From Littorina saxatilis (taxonomy: Eukaryota > Mollusca > Gastropoda > Littorinimorpha > Littorinidae): a stretch of 64,000 nt of DNA. Below the pieces are notes generated by a model. That model searched no databases, was not told the DNA's origin, and was given only the letters and a program-made list of their open reading frames with translations. Shown here piece by piece: positions 41,431 to 51,100 of this stretch (the stretch's first letter is position 1; each line of letters begins with the position of its first letter). Where the stretch lies: the NCBI RefSeq assembly GCF_037325665.1, contig NC_090247.1:20328292-20392291 (forward strand), given 5' to 3'. The translations under genes and the position numbers were made by a program.

Positions 41431-43045
41431 ACTCCCCCTCCTCTCGCTCTCTCTCTGTCACTCTCTCTCTCTCTCTCTCTCTGTGCCGAAAACAGTCTTT
41501 GGCCAAGTAAAATAGACTGCTGCCCATATCCAGAAGACGTACCCCTTGTTCAATGGAAACAGAGACACAGTGCGGCCGACAGCGGCACCTCTGCAGACAA
41601 GAAAAGGATGCGACGACATTTGTCTCCCCAAGCTCTTCTAATGACAATACGAACAAGAAAAACAATGAAAGATGAAAAAAGAAAGAAGATATGATTACAA
41701 AGTGATCAAAGATCACATTTCTTACTGAAAATTGCTCGTGCATAGGGTGTAGTACCTAGTAAGCGCCCACCCCCTACTTTGGGTCGGAATTGGTGCACAG
41801 GGGGTGTGGGCGCTTACAAGGTACTTTACGGTATATTCACTAGAGTGCTTAAGTTACATCCCTTTGTTTCTTCTGAGATCATTTTTCCTGCGTAAGTGTG
41901 AAAGGTTACCTGAGGAAGTATTGTGGTCTCAGTTTAAGTAATGTCATGTGGTCAGTTGTTTGAAGCCAATCACTACAAATGACGTATATTAAGGACTTCT
42001 TTCTTTTATTTTTAGACTGTGTCTGCATGACTCCAGCAAGCAGAATATGCAGAACACAATACATGTAATAGAAATGAAAGAGATGGATTTTTTTTCAAGT
42101 GGAAATCTTTAAATGCAATCAGTCATTAGGCGGCTTTCATCTAGACATACAGCATTACACATTGAGCCTTCACTCCTGTCTGTGCAGGTTGCAATACGTA
42201 GAGAGCCTTACAAGATCCTGTCATCTAAGCACACAGCATTACACACTGACCCTTTACTCCTGTCTGTGCAGGTTGCAATACGTAGAGAGCCTTACAAGAT
42301 CCTGTCATCTAAGCACACAGCATTACACACTGACCCTTCACTCCTGTCTGTGCAGGTTGCTATTCACATTGAGCCCTACAAGAACAGAAGCGGAGAGACA
42401 CTGAAGCAGCACGTGAAGTATGTGGTCAACACGTACGGGAAGCACCCAGGGTTGTACAGGAGACAGGTAGGTGGGAGACACCTGCCCGTGTTCTACATTT
42501 ACGATTCGTACCAGGTAGACTCTGCCTCCTGGGCGCAGGCTCTCAAGCCAGAAGGACGACACAGTCTCCGTGGAACGGACTATGACGGTATTTTTCTCGG
42601 CCTGTACCTCAACAACGAAGACGAACACAGGCTGCTTACTGCGGGGTTTGATGGTTTCTACACCTACTTTGCTGCAAACGGATTCACAAGGGGAAGTTCA
42701 TGGTCAAACTGGAAAGCCATTGCAGATTTTGCCAGAAAGAATCAACTTTTGTTTGTACCCAGCGTGGGCCCTGGTTATGTAGACACACGCGTTCGGCCAT
42801 GGAATGCGTTAACAACGAGAAAACGTCTTCAGGGGCAGTACTTCCGTCAGGCGTTACAGTCAGCGTTGGATGCGAAGGTGGGTGTGGTCTCCGTGACCTC
42901 TTTCAACGAATGGCACGAGGGGACCCAGATTGAGGCTGCTGTGCCAAAGACAATCAGCGGGTTCAAGTACGAAGACTACGCTCCAAGAAATCCAGACTTT
43001 TACCTTCACATGTTGAAAGAGTACGTGGATAAATTTGCAAAGTAG
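37878..43045 (+). CDS. MANEA: Glycoprotein endo-alpha-1,2-mannosidase (GH99), complete, 3 exons
   Basis: This Golgi enzyme cuts the glucose-capped mannose from N-glycans that escaped ER glucosidases. Exons are 37878-38415, 39286-39395 and 42356-43045; phases fit and the product is 445 residues (human 462). Residues 13-35 form a type II membrane anchor (RRYLMFLFIVCVTSVVSVII). Then come a stem and the GH99 domain: HLFYYPWYGNPETDGRYVHW, PPDDIGANFYPALGPYSS, VVSWYPPGQADENG, HIEPYKNRSGET, FYIYDSY, GFDGFYTYFAANGFTRGSS, VPSVGPGYVDTRVRPWN and SFNEWHEGTQIEAAVPK. The catalytic pair corresponds to Glu391 and Glu394 of the NEWHE motif. Intron 2 (3 kb) holds nested SINEs and a pogo-like element. Two partial copies of exon 3 precede the real acceptor. 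Confidence 0.95.
38612..38972 (+). mobile_element. SINE-like element, family S4, uninterrupted copy
   Basis: The copy runs from CCGCGGGTTAGGGGGAAGAA to the tail AAACACCAAATAAAGAAAGA. It gives the empty site for the transposon inserted in the 14952-16077 copy. It lies in MANEA intron 1. Confidence 0.8.
39421..40684 (-). mobile_element. SINE family S1 copy split by another SINE
   Basis: The left part (39421-39682) and right part (40561-40684) together match the 175-722 copy, ending in the tRNA-like head (TCTTATCCACTAGGCCA). Between them lies S5 with a 14-bp target duplication. It lies in MANEA intron 2. Confidence 0.8.
39683..40546 (-). mobile_element. Retroposon S5 with tRNA-like head and 14-bp TSD
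   Basis: GGTCTGCACACAAG is repeated exactly at 39669-39682 and 40547-40560. On the minus strand the insert starts with CCCGTAGCGCAGTGGTTAAC and GTGGGTTCGAATCCC (A and B boxes) and ends in an A-rich tail. The 864-bp length is long for a SINE. The interior holds unrecognised GC-rich sequence (about 39740-40150). Confidence 0.8.
41044..41831 (+). mobile_element. Pogo-like deletion derivative with transposase N-terminus
   Basis: Ends CCGTAAAGTACCTTGTAAGC and its complement are inverted repeats with TA on both sides (41042-41043 and 41832-41833). Inside, ATG at 41291 opens MPRIKSYTVAFKLSALDYLD, which resembles the start of the pogo/Tigger DNA-binding domain. It then runs into a CA microsatellite, and the rest of the transposase is missing. 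A decayed relative is at 55180-55300. Confidence 0.7.
42188..42355 (+). repeat. Two 84-bp partial duplicates of MANEA exon 3
   Basis: Units start at 42188 and 42272, and the real exon starts at 42356. Each carries CTGTCTGTGCAG|GTTGC (acceptor plus exon start) and reads VAIRREPYKILSSKH, where the exon reads VAIHIEPYKNRSGET. The unit is 28 codons long and open, so use of the upstream acceptors would add 28 or 56 residues in frame. Confidence 0.85.
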
Positions 43046-44140
43046 CAAGAATAGGTTAGAAAGACTGAGAAGAACAATGTTGGACTGTTTCTTTGGTTGA
43101 TTTTTTACTTGCATAATGATTCACTGAAGCAGAGCTTGGACAAGTTAGAGAAGAAATCTGGAATTCTTTGCTCATTATCATTAAGGTTTTGTTTCCCTTT
43201 ATTGTCTGTGATTCCAATTCATTCCAAACTCCAACATATTTAATTTCAATTATATTTTTGTGATGATTCGTAGCCTTTGTTACCTGTATTTCAGGTTTTC
43301 TCCAACACTTATTCTGAGCTTTGACTTCAGTTTAAACAAAATGTTACCATTTTGAAATGAATTTACTCAGAAATGTATGTTCAGATTATGAGAGTGTGTG
43401 TGTGTGTGTGTGTGCGCGCGGCATTAATGAAGTACTGTGATTTTTGTTTAACGTCAGTATTATGTTTGTCTCCAAACAAAATCTGTGTACCTAGATACGT
43501 TCTAACATATTTGTTGTGTTTGCTGTGATGAAACACGGAGATGATTTGAACTGATTGGTTCAGAGGCTTCTGGTGCTAAGAATACTGAATTGCGCTTTTG
43601 GTGCATTTTTTTGCTTTGCATACAGTAGCTACATGTATTTATTTTGCAGCTTATTATTTGGACATTCATCTGCTTATATTTTGAATAATGTCTGATTGTG
43701 AATCATGTGATTGTTGATGAACTGAATCATGCTGATCTCTGCCTTAGTAAAGCATGTTGCCTTTAGATTTCATCTCATCAAAGCGGCTTGATACTTTTCT
43801 CTCTTATTGCGTTAGCCTTAGGCTTTGTTTCAGACTAAGATATGCAGATTGATCTTCTTTGTTTCAGGTGTTCAAATTAATAACCCCCATTCCCCCCGAA
43901 CTCCCCCCCTCCCTCTTCCCACGATCCCCAGTTCTACCCATAAGCCCATTTCATCTCTTCACTGAATAGTGAGAGAACAAGTTTGATTGTAGACACTGTG
44001 TCATAGCTTCATATTAAATTATTATGAACAAATTTACTGACTGAAAAATGTTTTGTCTTACTAGTTACTTGTTGATACGTCTCTAGTTTCCATGAAAGTC
44101 TGTCAAATTTGTTGTGCAGAACAAACCAGATTAAAATAAA
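43046..44140 (+). other. Probable MANEA 3' UTR
   Basis: AT-rich sequence follows the stop, without exons. AATAAA at 44135-44140 is a good candidate signal, though earlier variants exist. A short GT/CG run is at 43395-43421. Confidence 0.4.
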
Positions 44141-44202
44141 CTGGATAAGAACTGTTTTAATGTTGTTTATTGTAGTGTTTTTTAAACATTCTTTTTGCTC
44201 AT

Positions 44203-44338
44203 AGCCATTCCTTCGAAAGCCGCGTATGGCTGCCTAAATGGCGGGGTAAAAACGGCCATACACGTAAAATTCCACTCGTGCAAAAACACGAGTGTACGTG
44301 GGAGTTTTAGCCCACGAACGCAGAAGAAGAAGAAGCTC
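44203..44338 (+). mobile_element. SINE family S1, 3' fragment
   Basis: From AGCCGCGTATGGCTGCC to the AGAAGAAGAAGAAG tail this matches the 3' third of the 175-722 copy. It is 5'-truncated. Confidence 0.7.
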
Positions 44339-44431
44339 ATAGCCATGCACACACACAAACACACGTTCAAATGGCTGATTGCAAGCTTTTTCAGAAACAA
44401 ATCTGGAAAAAATAAATTAAAATGATGTGTT

Positions 44432-44600
44432 TTGGGTACTACGTTGCAAGCCCCTGGAGCAATTTTTTTATTAGTGCTTTTGTGAACAAGAAACAATTAA
44501 CAAGTGGCTCTATCCCATCTCCACCCTTTTCCCCGTCGCGATATAACCTTCGTGGTTGAAAACGATGTTAAACACCAAATAAAGAAAGAAAGAAAGATGT
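44432..44600 (+). mobile_element. SINE-like family S4, 3' fragment
   Basis: It begins at TACTACGTTGCAAGCCCC and ends in AAATAAAGAAAGAAAGAAAG. Compared with the 38612 copy, only the last 160 bases are present, which fits 5' truncation on retroposition. Confidence 0.75.
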
Positions 44601-45299
44601 GTTTTGGTTGGTTTCATCCAATAAATGGAGACAGTAAGAAGCAGGTATGTCTGTTTGAATAATGTTCTGTATGATGGACATTTAAAATATGGATCTCACA
44701 GATCATTGAAAGACTTTGTGTGAACTTCAGAAATAAATTAGACTATCACAACACTTTGAACTTTTAAAATTATTTTATTTGTAGCCTTTGCTTATGAATG
44801 ATGCAGAGGCAATGACTGTTAATTGGTTTCTGCTCTTCATGGAACAGCTACTAGGGATCTGAATATTTCGGAGTAGTCAAATGGAAGATATCATAAGCGG
44901 AGCATATGTAGGCACATTAAATGAAATTAAATGGAGCTTGTTCAGAGCAAGAATAACACTCGCAGACTTATTATTTCTGCAAAACGATGTTTCATTCCTA
45001 CTTTACACATACATGTAGTAACATCACAATTATAAACATTATTTATTCACACCCGCATGTCACATGAAAAAAACACGCGCGCGCACGCAAACTGCACACA
45101 GTACAGAACATGTAAATCTGCTTTAGTGTAGTTGCCACAGACAGCTTTCAATGCGTATTCTGAGACTGAGAGTGGCATTCATGTTCCATTTCGGCTTTTT
45201 AGACTCATTCTTCCCCCACAGAAAATGTTCTGGTTGTTTTGCTTCAATTTTGAAACCTCATCTCAACTCAAACACCAACCTAACGCTACTATCCTAGTG

Positions 45300-45585
45300 T
45301 AATAATGTTGTCTAGTTCAAGTTCCAAAAAGATCGTCTGCTTCTGGAGTTATCTCGCGCCAGAGAAAAAAACACACACGAGTAGCGTCCCTTGCAATGGT
45401 GTCGCGCTATCCATTGACAACAGAGTCGCGGCACATGGCAACGCGTCTCGCTCAACGCTCGGACACTATTCGGTGTTATTGAACATGGCGAATTGAGTAT
45501 CTGGCACGCGCCCTAATGAATTAATCATAGCCTTCCTCGCGCCTGCACCATTTCGCTAAGGAGACCGAGGCGTCGTAATCAACAG
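45300..45585 (+). promoter_or_regulatory. Possible first, non-coding exon and promoter of the glutamine-rich gene
   Basis: A CpG-richer stretch (45350-45580) ends in the donor AACAG|GTGGGT at 45585. It is followed by 2.4 kb of microsatellite-rich sequence before the next supported exon. The start of transcription cannot be placed. Confidence 0.3.
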
Positions 45586-46103
45586 GTGGGTGATTTGATG
45601 AGATATGTGCGAATTAAAGTTGCATGGATTTTTGCCCTCCCCTGTTGAGATGTGTGTTAACGCTGGTGAGATATCGAGTCATTCCGACTTGACGGGTGTG
45701 ATTATTATTGATTTAAAGTTGATGAAATTGGAAAGAGCAATTCCGTGTTTGATCTGTCCCTAATGACAGAGGCTATAAGATCAGGAGGCTGGTGGTGGGT
45801 TTGATTATTTAATACATTTTGGAAGAGGATTTGGGTAGTCCTAGCATTTGAACCAAAAGTGGTGTACCATTCTTGTTAGCGGTTGGTCAGTTTCGACTGG
45901 ACACGGTGACACCGGCTAAGGTCACTAAACAAATTCAAAACAGTTGCTAGGTAAGCTGTGTTTGTTTTTGGTGGCTGAGATAGATTTATTTTTTTTACAA
46001 GTAATGTCTAGGAATGCATTGTGGTTAAGGAGTTGAGATTATATTTTTCTGAGTGGATCTGGTAAATTCAGTATGGGTGGGTAGTTCTCTCTCTCTCTCT
46101 CTG

Positions 46104-46143
<40 letters not shown>

Positions 46144-46236
46144 GAGAATACTATTTTATGTTTATTTTTGTTTGTTTTGTTGGTTAGTTGTTTGTTTTTA
46201 TTACTTCTTTGATTAATATCCTAACATTTTTAAAAA

Positions 46237-46285
<49 letters not shown>

Positions 46286-46332
46286 AGACTATCTCTCTCT
46301 CTCACACAAACACACAAAGGCATACACAAAGG

Positions 46333-46393
<61 letters not shown>

Positions 46394-47961
46394 GATTGTC
46401 TTAGTGCGTCTCTGTTCCTTGGGTTTCTCATGTTATGTGTGTCATTATGTTTTCATCAGACTTATTGAAACAAACAAAGACTCACAGACTCCAGTATTAA
46501 AGTATCATGTATGCGTGTGTAATTATACTGTGGAGCCTATTCAGACGCTATATATTGGGCAGTGTGAAAAAAGGGGTAACCACCTCAGTGCTAGAAATGG
46601 TCGTGCGTGTCCAATAAAACTGTTCTTTGTTTCCGTCTTTTTTGGGTGGTACTTCACACCTCTTTGCATAATAAAGCTGTAGTGTTCTAGAACATGGGCT
46701 TGTGTGCCACAGAGAGCAGTTTAAGTACACTGACTGAAATAAAGCGTGTGTCACAAAGTGCACTCTGATCTTTGTACGTATGGTAGGGTTTAGCGTTTCC
46801 ATTTTTTGCATACCGTTAATTTGCAGACATTTTTGTTTTATTGAAGCTCAGTTTCTACTGATGCTGAAGGGATTCTTTCACAACGATCTTAACTAAGCAG
46901 TGCCGTAGCACAGCTCCTAAAAGTGGTCCGGCCATAAAAAAAATAAAAAGGTACGGTCCCTGGCCATTATGTTCTCCTCAACTATTAGTGACAATTTCTC
47001 GCTTAACGCTGTCATTGTGCGATCTAAGTCACGACCCCTCCTTCCTCCTAACACAGCGCTGAAGCTTATGAAGACGATTTTTTTTTTTTAACAAAAAACT
47101 GGTCCGGCCATGGCCGGAGTGGCCGGTAGGGCTGCTACGGTGGCTGGCTGAATAACGGTGTATGGCTGAATAACCTAAATAATTTTTTGTAAAAGAAAGT
47201 TTTTGATCTTAATTTTGAATGTGTATGCAAGGCTGGTTTAAAAAAAAATTATTTTGAAAACGAAAGAACCCAAGTAAGATTCTAGACCTGTGTTAAAATC
47301 TTGATACATGTACAGACATATATGTTGTTTTAATACTCTGTATGTTCAGGTTTGCGTGTGTGTGTGAGTGTGTTTGTGTGTGAGTGTGTTTGTGTGTGAG
47401 TGTGTTTGTGTGTGAGTGTGTTTGTGTGTGAGTGTGTTTGTGTGTGAGTGTGTTTGTGTGTGAGTGTGTTTGTGTGTTTGTGTGTGAGTGTGTTTGTCCA
47501 AGTTCTGTTTATCTGTATGCACACAATAATATGCATAAAATACTTTAGAAGAAGGTTAACAGTTGTGCTCTGTCTTCTTAATCTTACCTTGCCTTTTGCC
47601 AACATCCATGCATGAGAATCTTCCTCCTTTTGAACCGCTCTAGGTGCTCATGACTTTTTGGAAAATAATAATGATAATGCATAATATTTATAAAGTGCAT
47701 GTATCCAGGGTTTAAACCTGCTCAAAGCGCTATCCAATCATTAGAACCAAATACTACAGCAGCACATTAAATTGATTTTGAAAGCAAAACTCCTTGTGTA
47801 GATAATTTTCCCTTCTTCTCTTACATCAGGGATTAAGGAAAACTGATATTTTGTTGTTAGACGTAGAAGATTTGGCAAAACGTATTTCCTCCTTAATTGT
47901 AACGGTTTTTTATTCTCATGTCTGAACATCGTGAGTCTTGACAAGTGTGTGTATTCTGCAG
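45586..47961 (+). other. Intron-like stretch rich in simple repeats
   Basis: TC and CA runs are at 46088-46138, 46240-46313 and 46338-46388. A TGTGTGTGAGTGTGTT array is at 47350-47497. A possible hAT-like MITE is at 46898-47146. A LINE-tail-like AATATTTATAAAGTGC is near 47686. No exon was recognised. Confidence 0.5.
46898..47146. mobile_element. Possible hAT-like MITE
   Basis: CAGTGCCGTAGCA on the left and TGCTACGGTGGCTG on the right form imperfect inverted ends of hAT style. No 8-bp target duplication is visible, so the call is tentative. GGTCCGGCCA occurs near both ends. Confidence 0.35.
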
Positions 47962-48108
47962 ACGGCAAGATGGCGTCAGCGATGGCGGGCCTGCTGCCAG
48001 ACACCCAGGGCGTTCAGTTCACCGCACGTCCCATGCTGAGAACGCGGGAAAACATCTCTCCTGTACGCTCCTTCGCCTCCTCACGTGGTGGAAGAATCTC
48101 TTCTAACA
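47962..48108 (+). CDS. Coding exon MASAMAGLL...RISSN of the glutamine-rich gene
   Basis: Acceptor TTCTGCAG, then eight bases, ATG, 46 codons and donor A|GTAAGT. Two Met codons close together (47970 and 47982) could start translation. The third-position-rich GC pattern and strong splice signals support a real exon. Linking it to the exon at 56971 is an inference from frame. Confidence 0.55.
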
Positions 48109-51100
48109 GTAAGTACACACAGTGCTGCGCATGTATCTTGTCATTGCTTTGAAATGAATGGTACAATGGAAACCAAAAATCTGAGAAAATCAGGTCTTAT
48201 TAAGGAGGGAGTCTTAAAATGGGGGTAAAAATACAGGGCTAATGAACAAAGGTCTTAAAATGGGGGTAAAAATACAGGGCTAATGAACAAAGGTCTTAAA
48301 ATGGGGGTAAAAATACAGGGCTAATGAACAAAGGTCTTAAAATGGGGGTAAAAATACAGGGCTAATGAACAAAGGTCTTAAAATGGGGGTAAAAATACAG
48401 GGCTAATGAACAAAGGTCTTAAAATGGGGGTAAAAATACAGGGCTAATGAACAAAGGTCTTAAAATGGGGGTAAAAATACAGGGCTAATGAACAAAGGTC
48501 TTAAAATGGGGGTAAAAATACAGGGCTAATGAACAAAGGTCTGAAAATGGGGGTAAAAATACAGGGCTAATGAACAAAGGTCTGAAAATGGGGGTAAAAA
48601 TACAGGGCTAATGAACAAAGGTCTTAAAATGGGGGTAAAAATACAGGGCTAATGAACAAAGGTCTTAAAATGGGGGTAAAAATACAGGGCTAATGAACAA
48701 AGGTCTTAAAATGGGGGTGAAAATACAGGGCTAATGAACAAAGGTCTTAAAATGGGGGTAAAAATACAGGGCTAATGAACAAAGGTCTTAAAATGGGAGC
48801 AAGTCTTCAAAGAGGGGTGCCACTGTACAGAGAAACCTCCCTTTTTAGGCCACCTCACTAACATCGAACGCAGAAGAAGAAGAAGAAGGCCACCTCATTT
48901 AGGACTTCCTCCTTACGAGACCTTGATTTTTCATATTTTCTGTTTAGGCCTAAAAAAAAAAAATAGGTGTGGTTACGATAACCCGACCTACCCTATTTTT
49001 AGGGGCCGACCCTATAACTTTTTATTACATTTGTCAAAAAACCAAAAAAAACACAAGAAAACGAGTGCAGAAAACGCAATGAAAGCGTAAAGCGCCTGAG
49101 TCGCACACTTATTTCCCTGTCAAGTAGGTTTAATTTGTACACATTAGAGAAAAAAGTTTTTAAAAAAAAGTGATTGCCTACCTTCCTACCCTATTTTTTT
49201 TTGGCTCTGTTACCGTAACCACACCTATTTTTTTGTGTGCCTTATACGAGTAGCCTCTGTAAAATTTACAGAAATTGGAAAATCTGCATCATTACTTTAA
49301 TATGTAAATATATGTGCACACTTTCCATATTCACCTTTCAACTTTAATGATTGACATTAGTTGAACATTTGTCTGTACACTTTTTACATTTAGTCAAGTT
49401 TTGACTAAATGTTTTAACGTAGAGGGGGAATCGAGACGAGGGTCGTGGTGTATGTATGTTTGTGTATTAAAGACTGGGTGGCCGAGTGGTAACGCGCTCG
49501 GAAGCGAGAGGTTGCAAGTTCAACCCTGGGTCAGGGCGTTAGCAATTTTCTCCCCCCTTTCCTAACCTAGGTGGTTGGTTCAAGTGCTAGTCTTTCGGAT
49601 GAGACGAAAAACCGAGGTCCCTTCGTGTACACTACATTGGGGTGTGCACGTTAAAGATCCCACGATTGACAAAAGGGTCTTTCCTGGCAAAATTGTATAG
49701 GCATAGATAAAAATGTCCACCAAAATACCCGTGTGACTTGGAATAATAGGCCGTGAAAAGTAGGATATGCGCCGAAATGGCTGCGATCTGCTGGTCGATG
49801 TGAATGCGTGATGTATTGTGTGAAAAAATTCCATCTCACACGGCATAAATAAATCCCTGCGCCTTGAATATGTGCGCGATATAAATTGCATAAAAAATAT
49901 TTTTTTACAAAAATTTAAAAATACGGTAAATCCCTGCGCTTAGAACTGTACCCACGGAATACGCACGATATAAGCCTCATATTGATTGATTGATATTGAT
50001 TGTATGTCTGTCTGTCTGTCTGTCTGTGCGTGTGTGTGTGTAGAGCGATTCAGACTAAACTACTGGACCGATCTTTATGAAATTTTACATGAGAGTTCCT
50101 GGGAATGATATCCCCGGACGTTTTTTTCTTTTTTTCGATAAATGTCTTTGATGACGTCATATCCGGCTTTTTGTAAACGTTGAGGCGGCACTGTCACACC
50201 CTCATTTTTCAATCAAATTGATTGAAATTTTGGTCAAGCAATCTTTGACGAAGGCCGGACTTCGGTATTGCATTTCAGCTTGGTGGCTTAAAAAATAATT
50301 AATGACTTTGGTCATTAAAATTCTGAAAATTGTAAAAAAAAAAACAATCAATTTTTATAAAACGATCCAAATTTACGTTCATCTTATTCTTCATCATTTC
50401 CTGATTCCAAAAACATATAAATATGTTATATTTGGATTAAAAACAAGCTCTGAAAATTAAAAATATAAAAACTATGATCAAAATTAAATTTTCGAAATCA
50501 ATTTAAAAACACTTTTATCTTATTTCTTGTCGGTTCCTGATTCCAAAAACATATAGATATGATATGTTTGGATTAAAAACACGCTCAGAAAGTTAAAACG
50601 AAGAGAGGTACAGAAAAGCGTGCTATCCTTCTCAGCGCAACTACTACCCCGCTATTCTTGTCAATTTCACTGCCTTTGCCACGAGCGGTGGGCTGACGAT
50701 GCTACAAGTATACGATCTTGCTGAAAAATTGCATTGCGTTCAGTCTCATTCTTTGAGTTCGACAGCTTGACTAAATGTTGTATTTTCGCCTTACGCGACT
50801 TGTTTTTATATAGATTTACAACAGCATAGCATTTACTATTTGATTTATTATATACTAGAGTTTTAGTCATTTTTAGGGTGCCTATGTTCCACGTTTTGTA
50901 CTTCTTTTGTATCCTGGTTGTTTTTTTTTCATGTGTAATTATTTCACAGACATTTTGTGTCACTCTTAATGACAAACAACACCGATTGAACAAACCAAGA
51001 CGTGTCTTCTTGACTCCCTCTTCCAAAATGAAACCTCTGACGTCAAAATCGAAACAAAGTTTGAGAAGATGTCATAATGCGAATAATGGTGTATACATGT

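Noticed and set aside
42113-42355. Start of a 310-codon frame upstream of MANEA exon 3
   Set aside because: The real exon begins at 42356 after an AG. The upstream part is duplicated acceptor sequence; kept only as a possible alternative splice.
45305-45496. 63-codon frame MLSSSSSKK...
   Set aside because: It ends in a stop before the next donor, with no similarity recognised. It more likely lies in a non-coding first exon or promoter.
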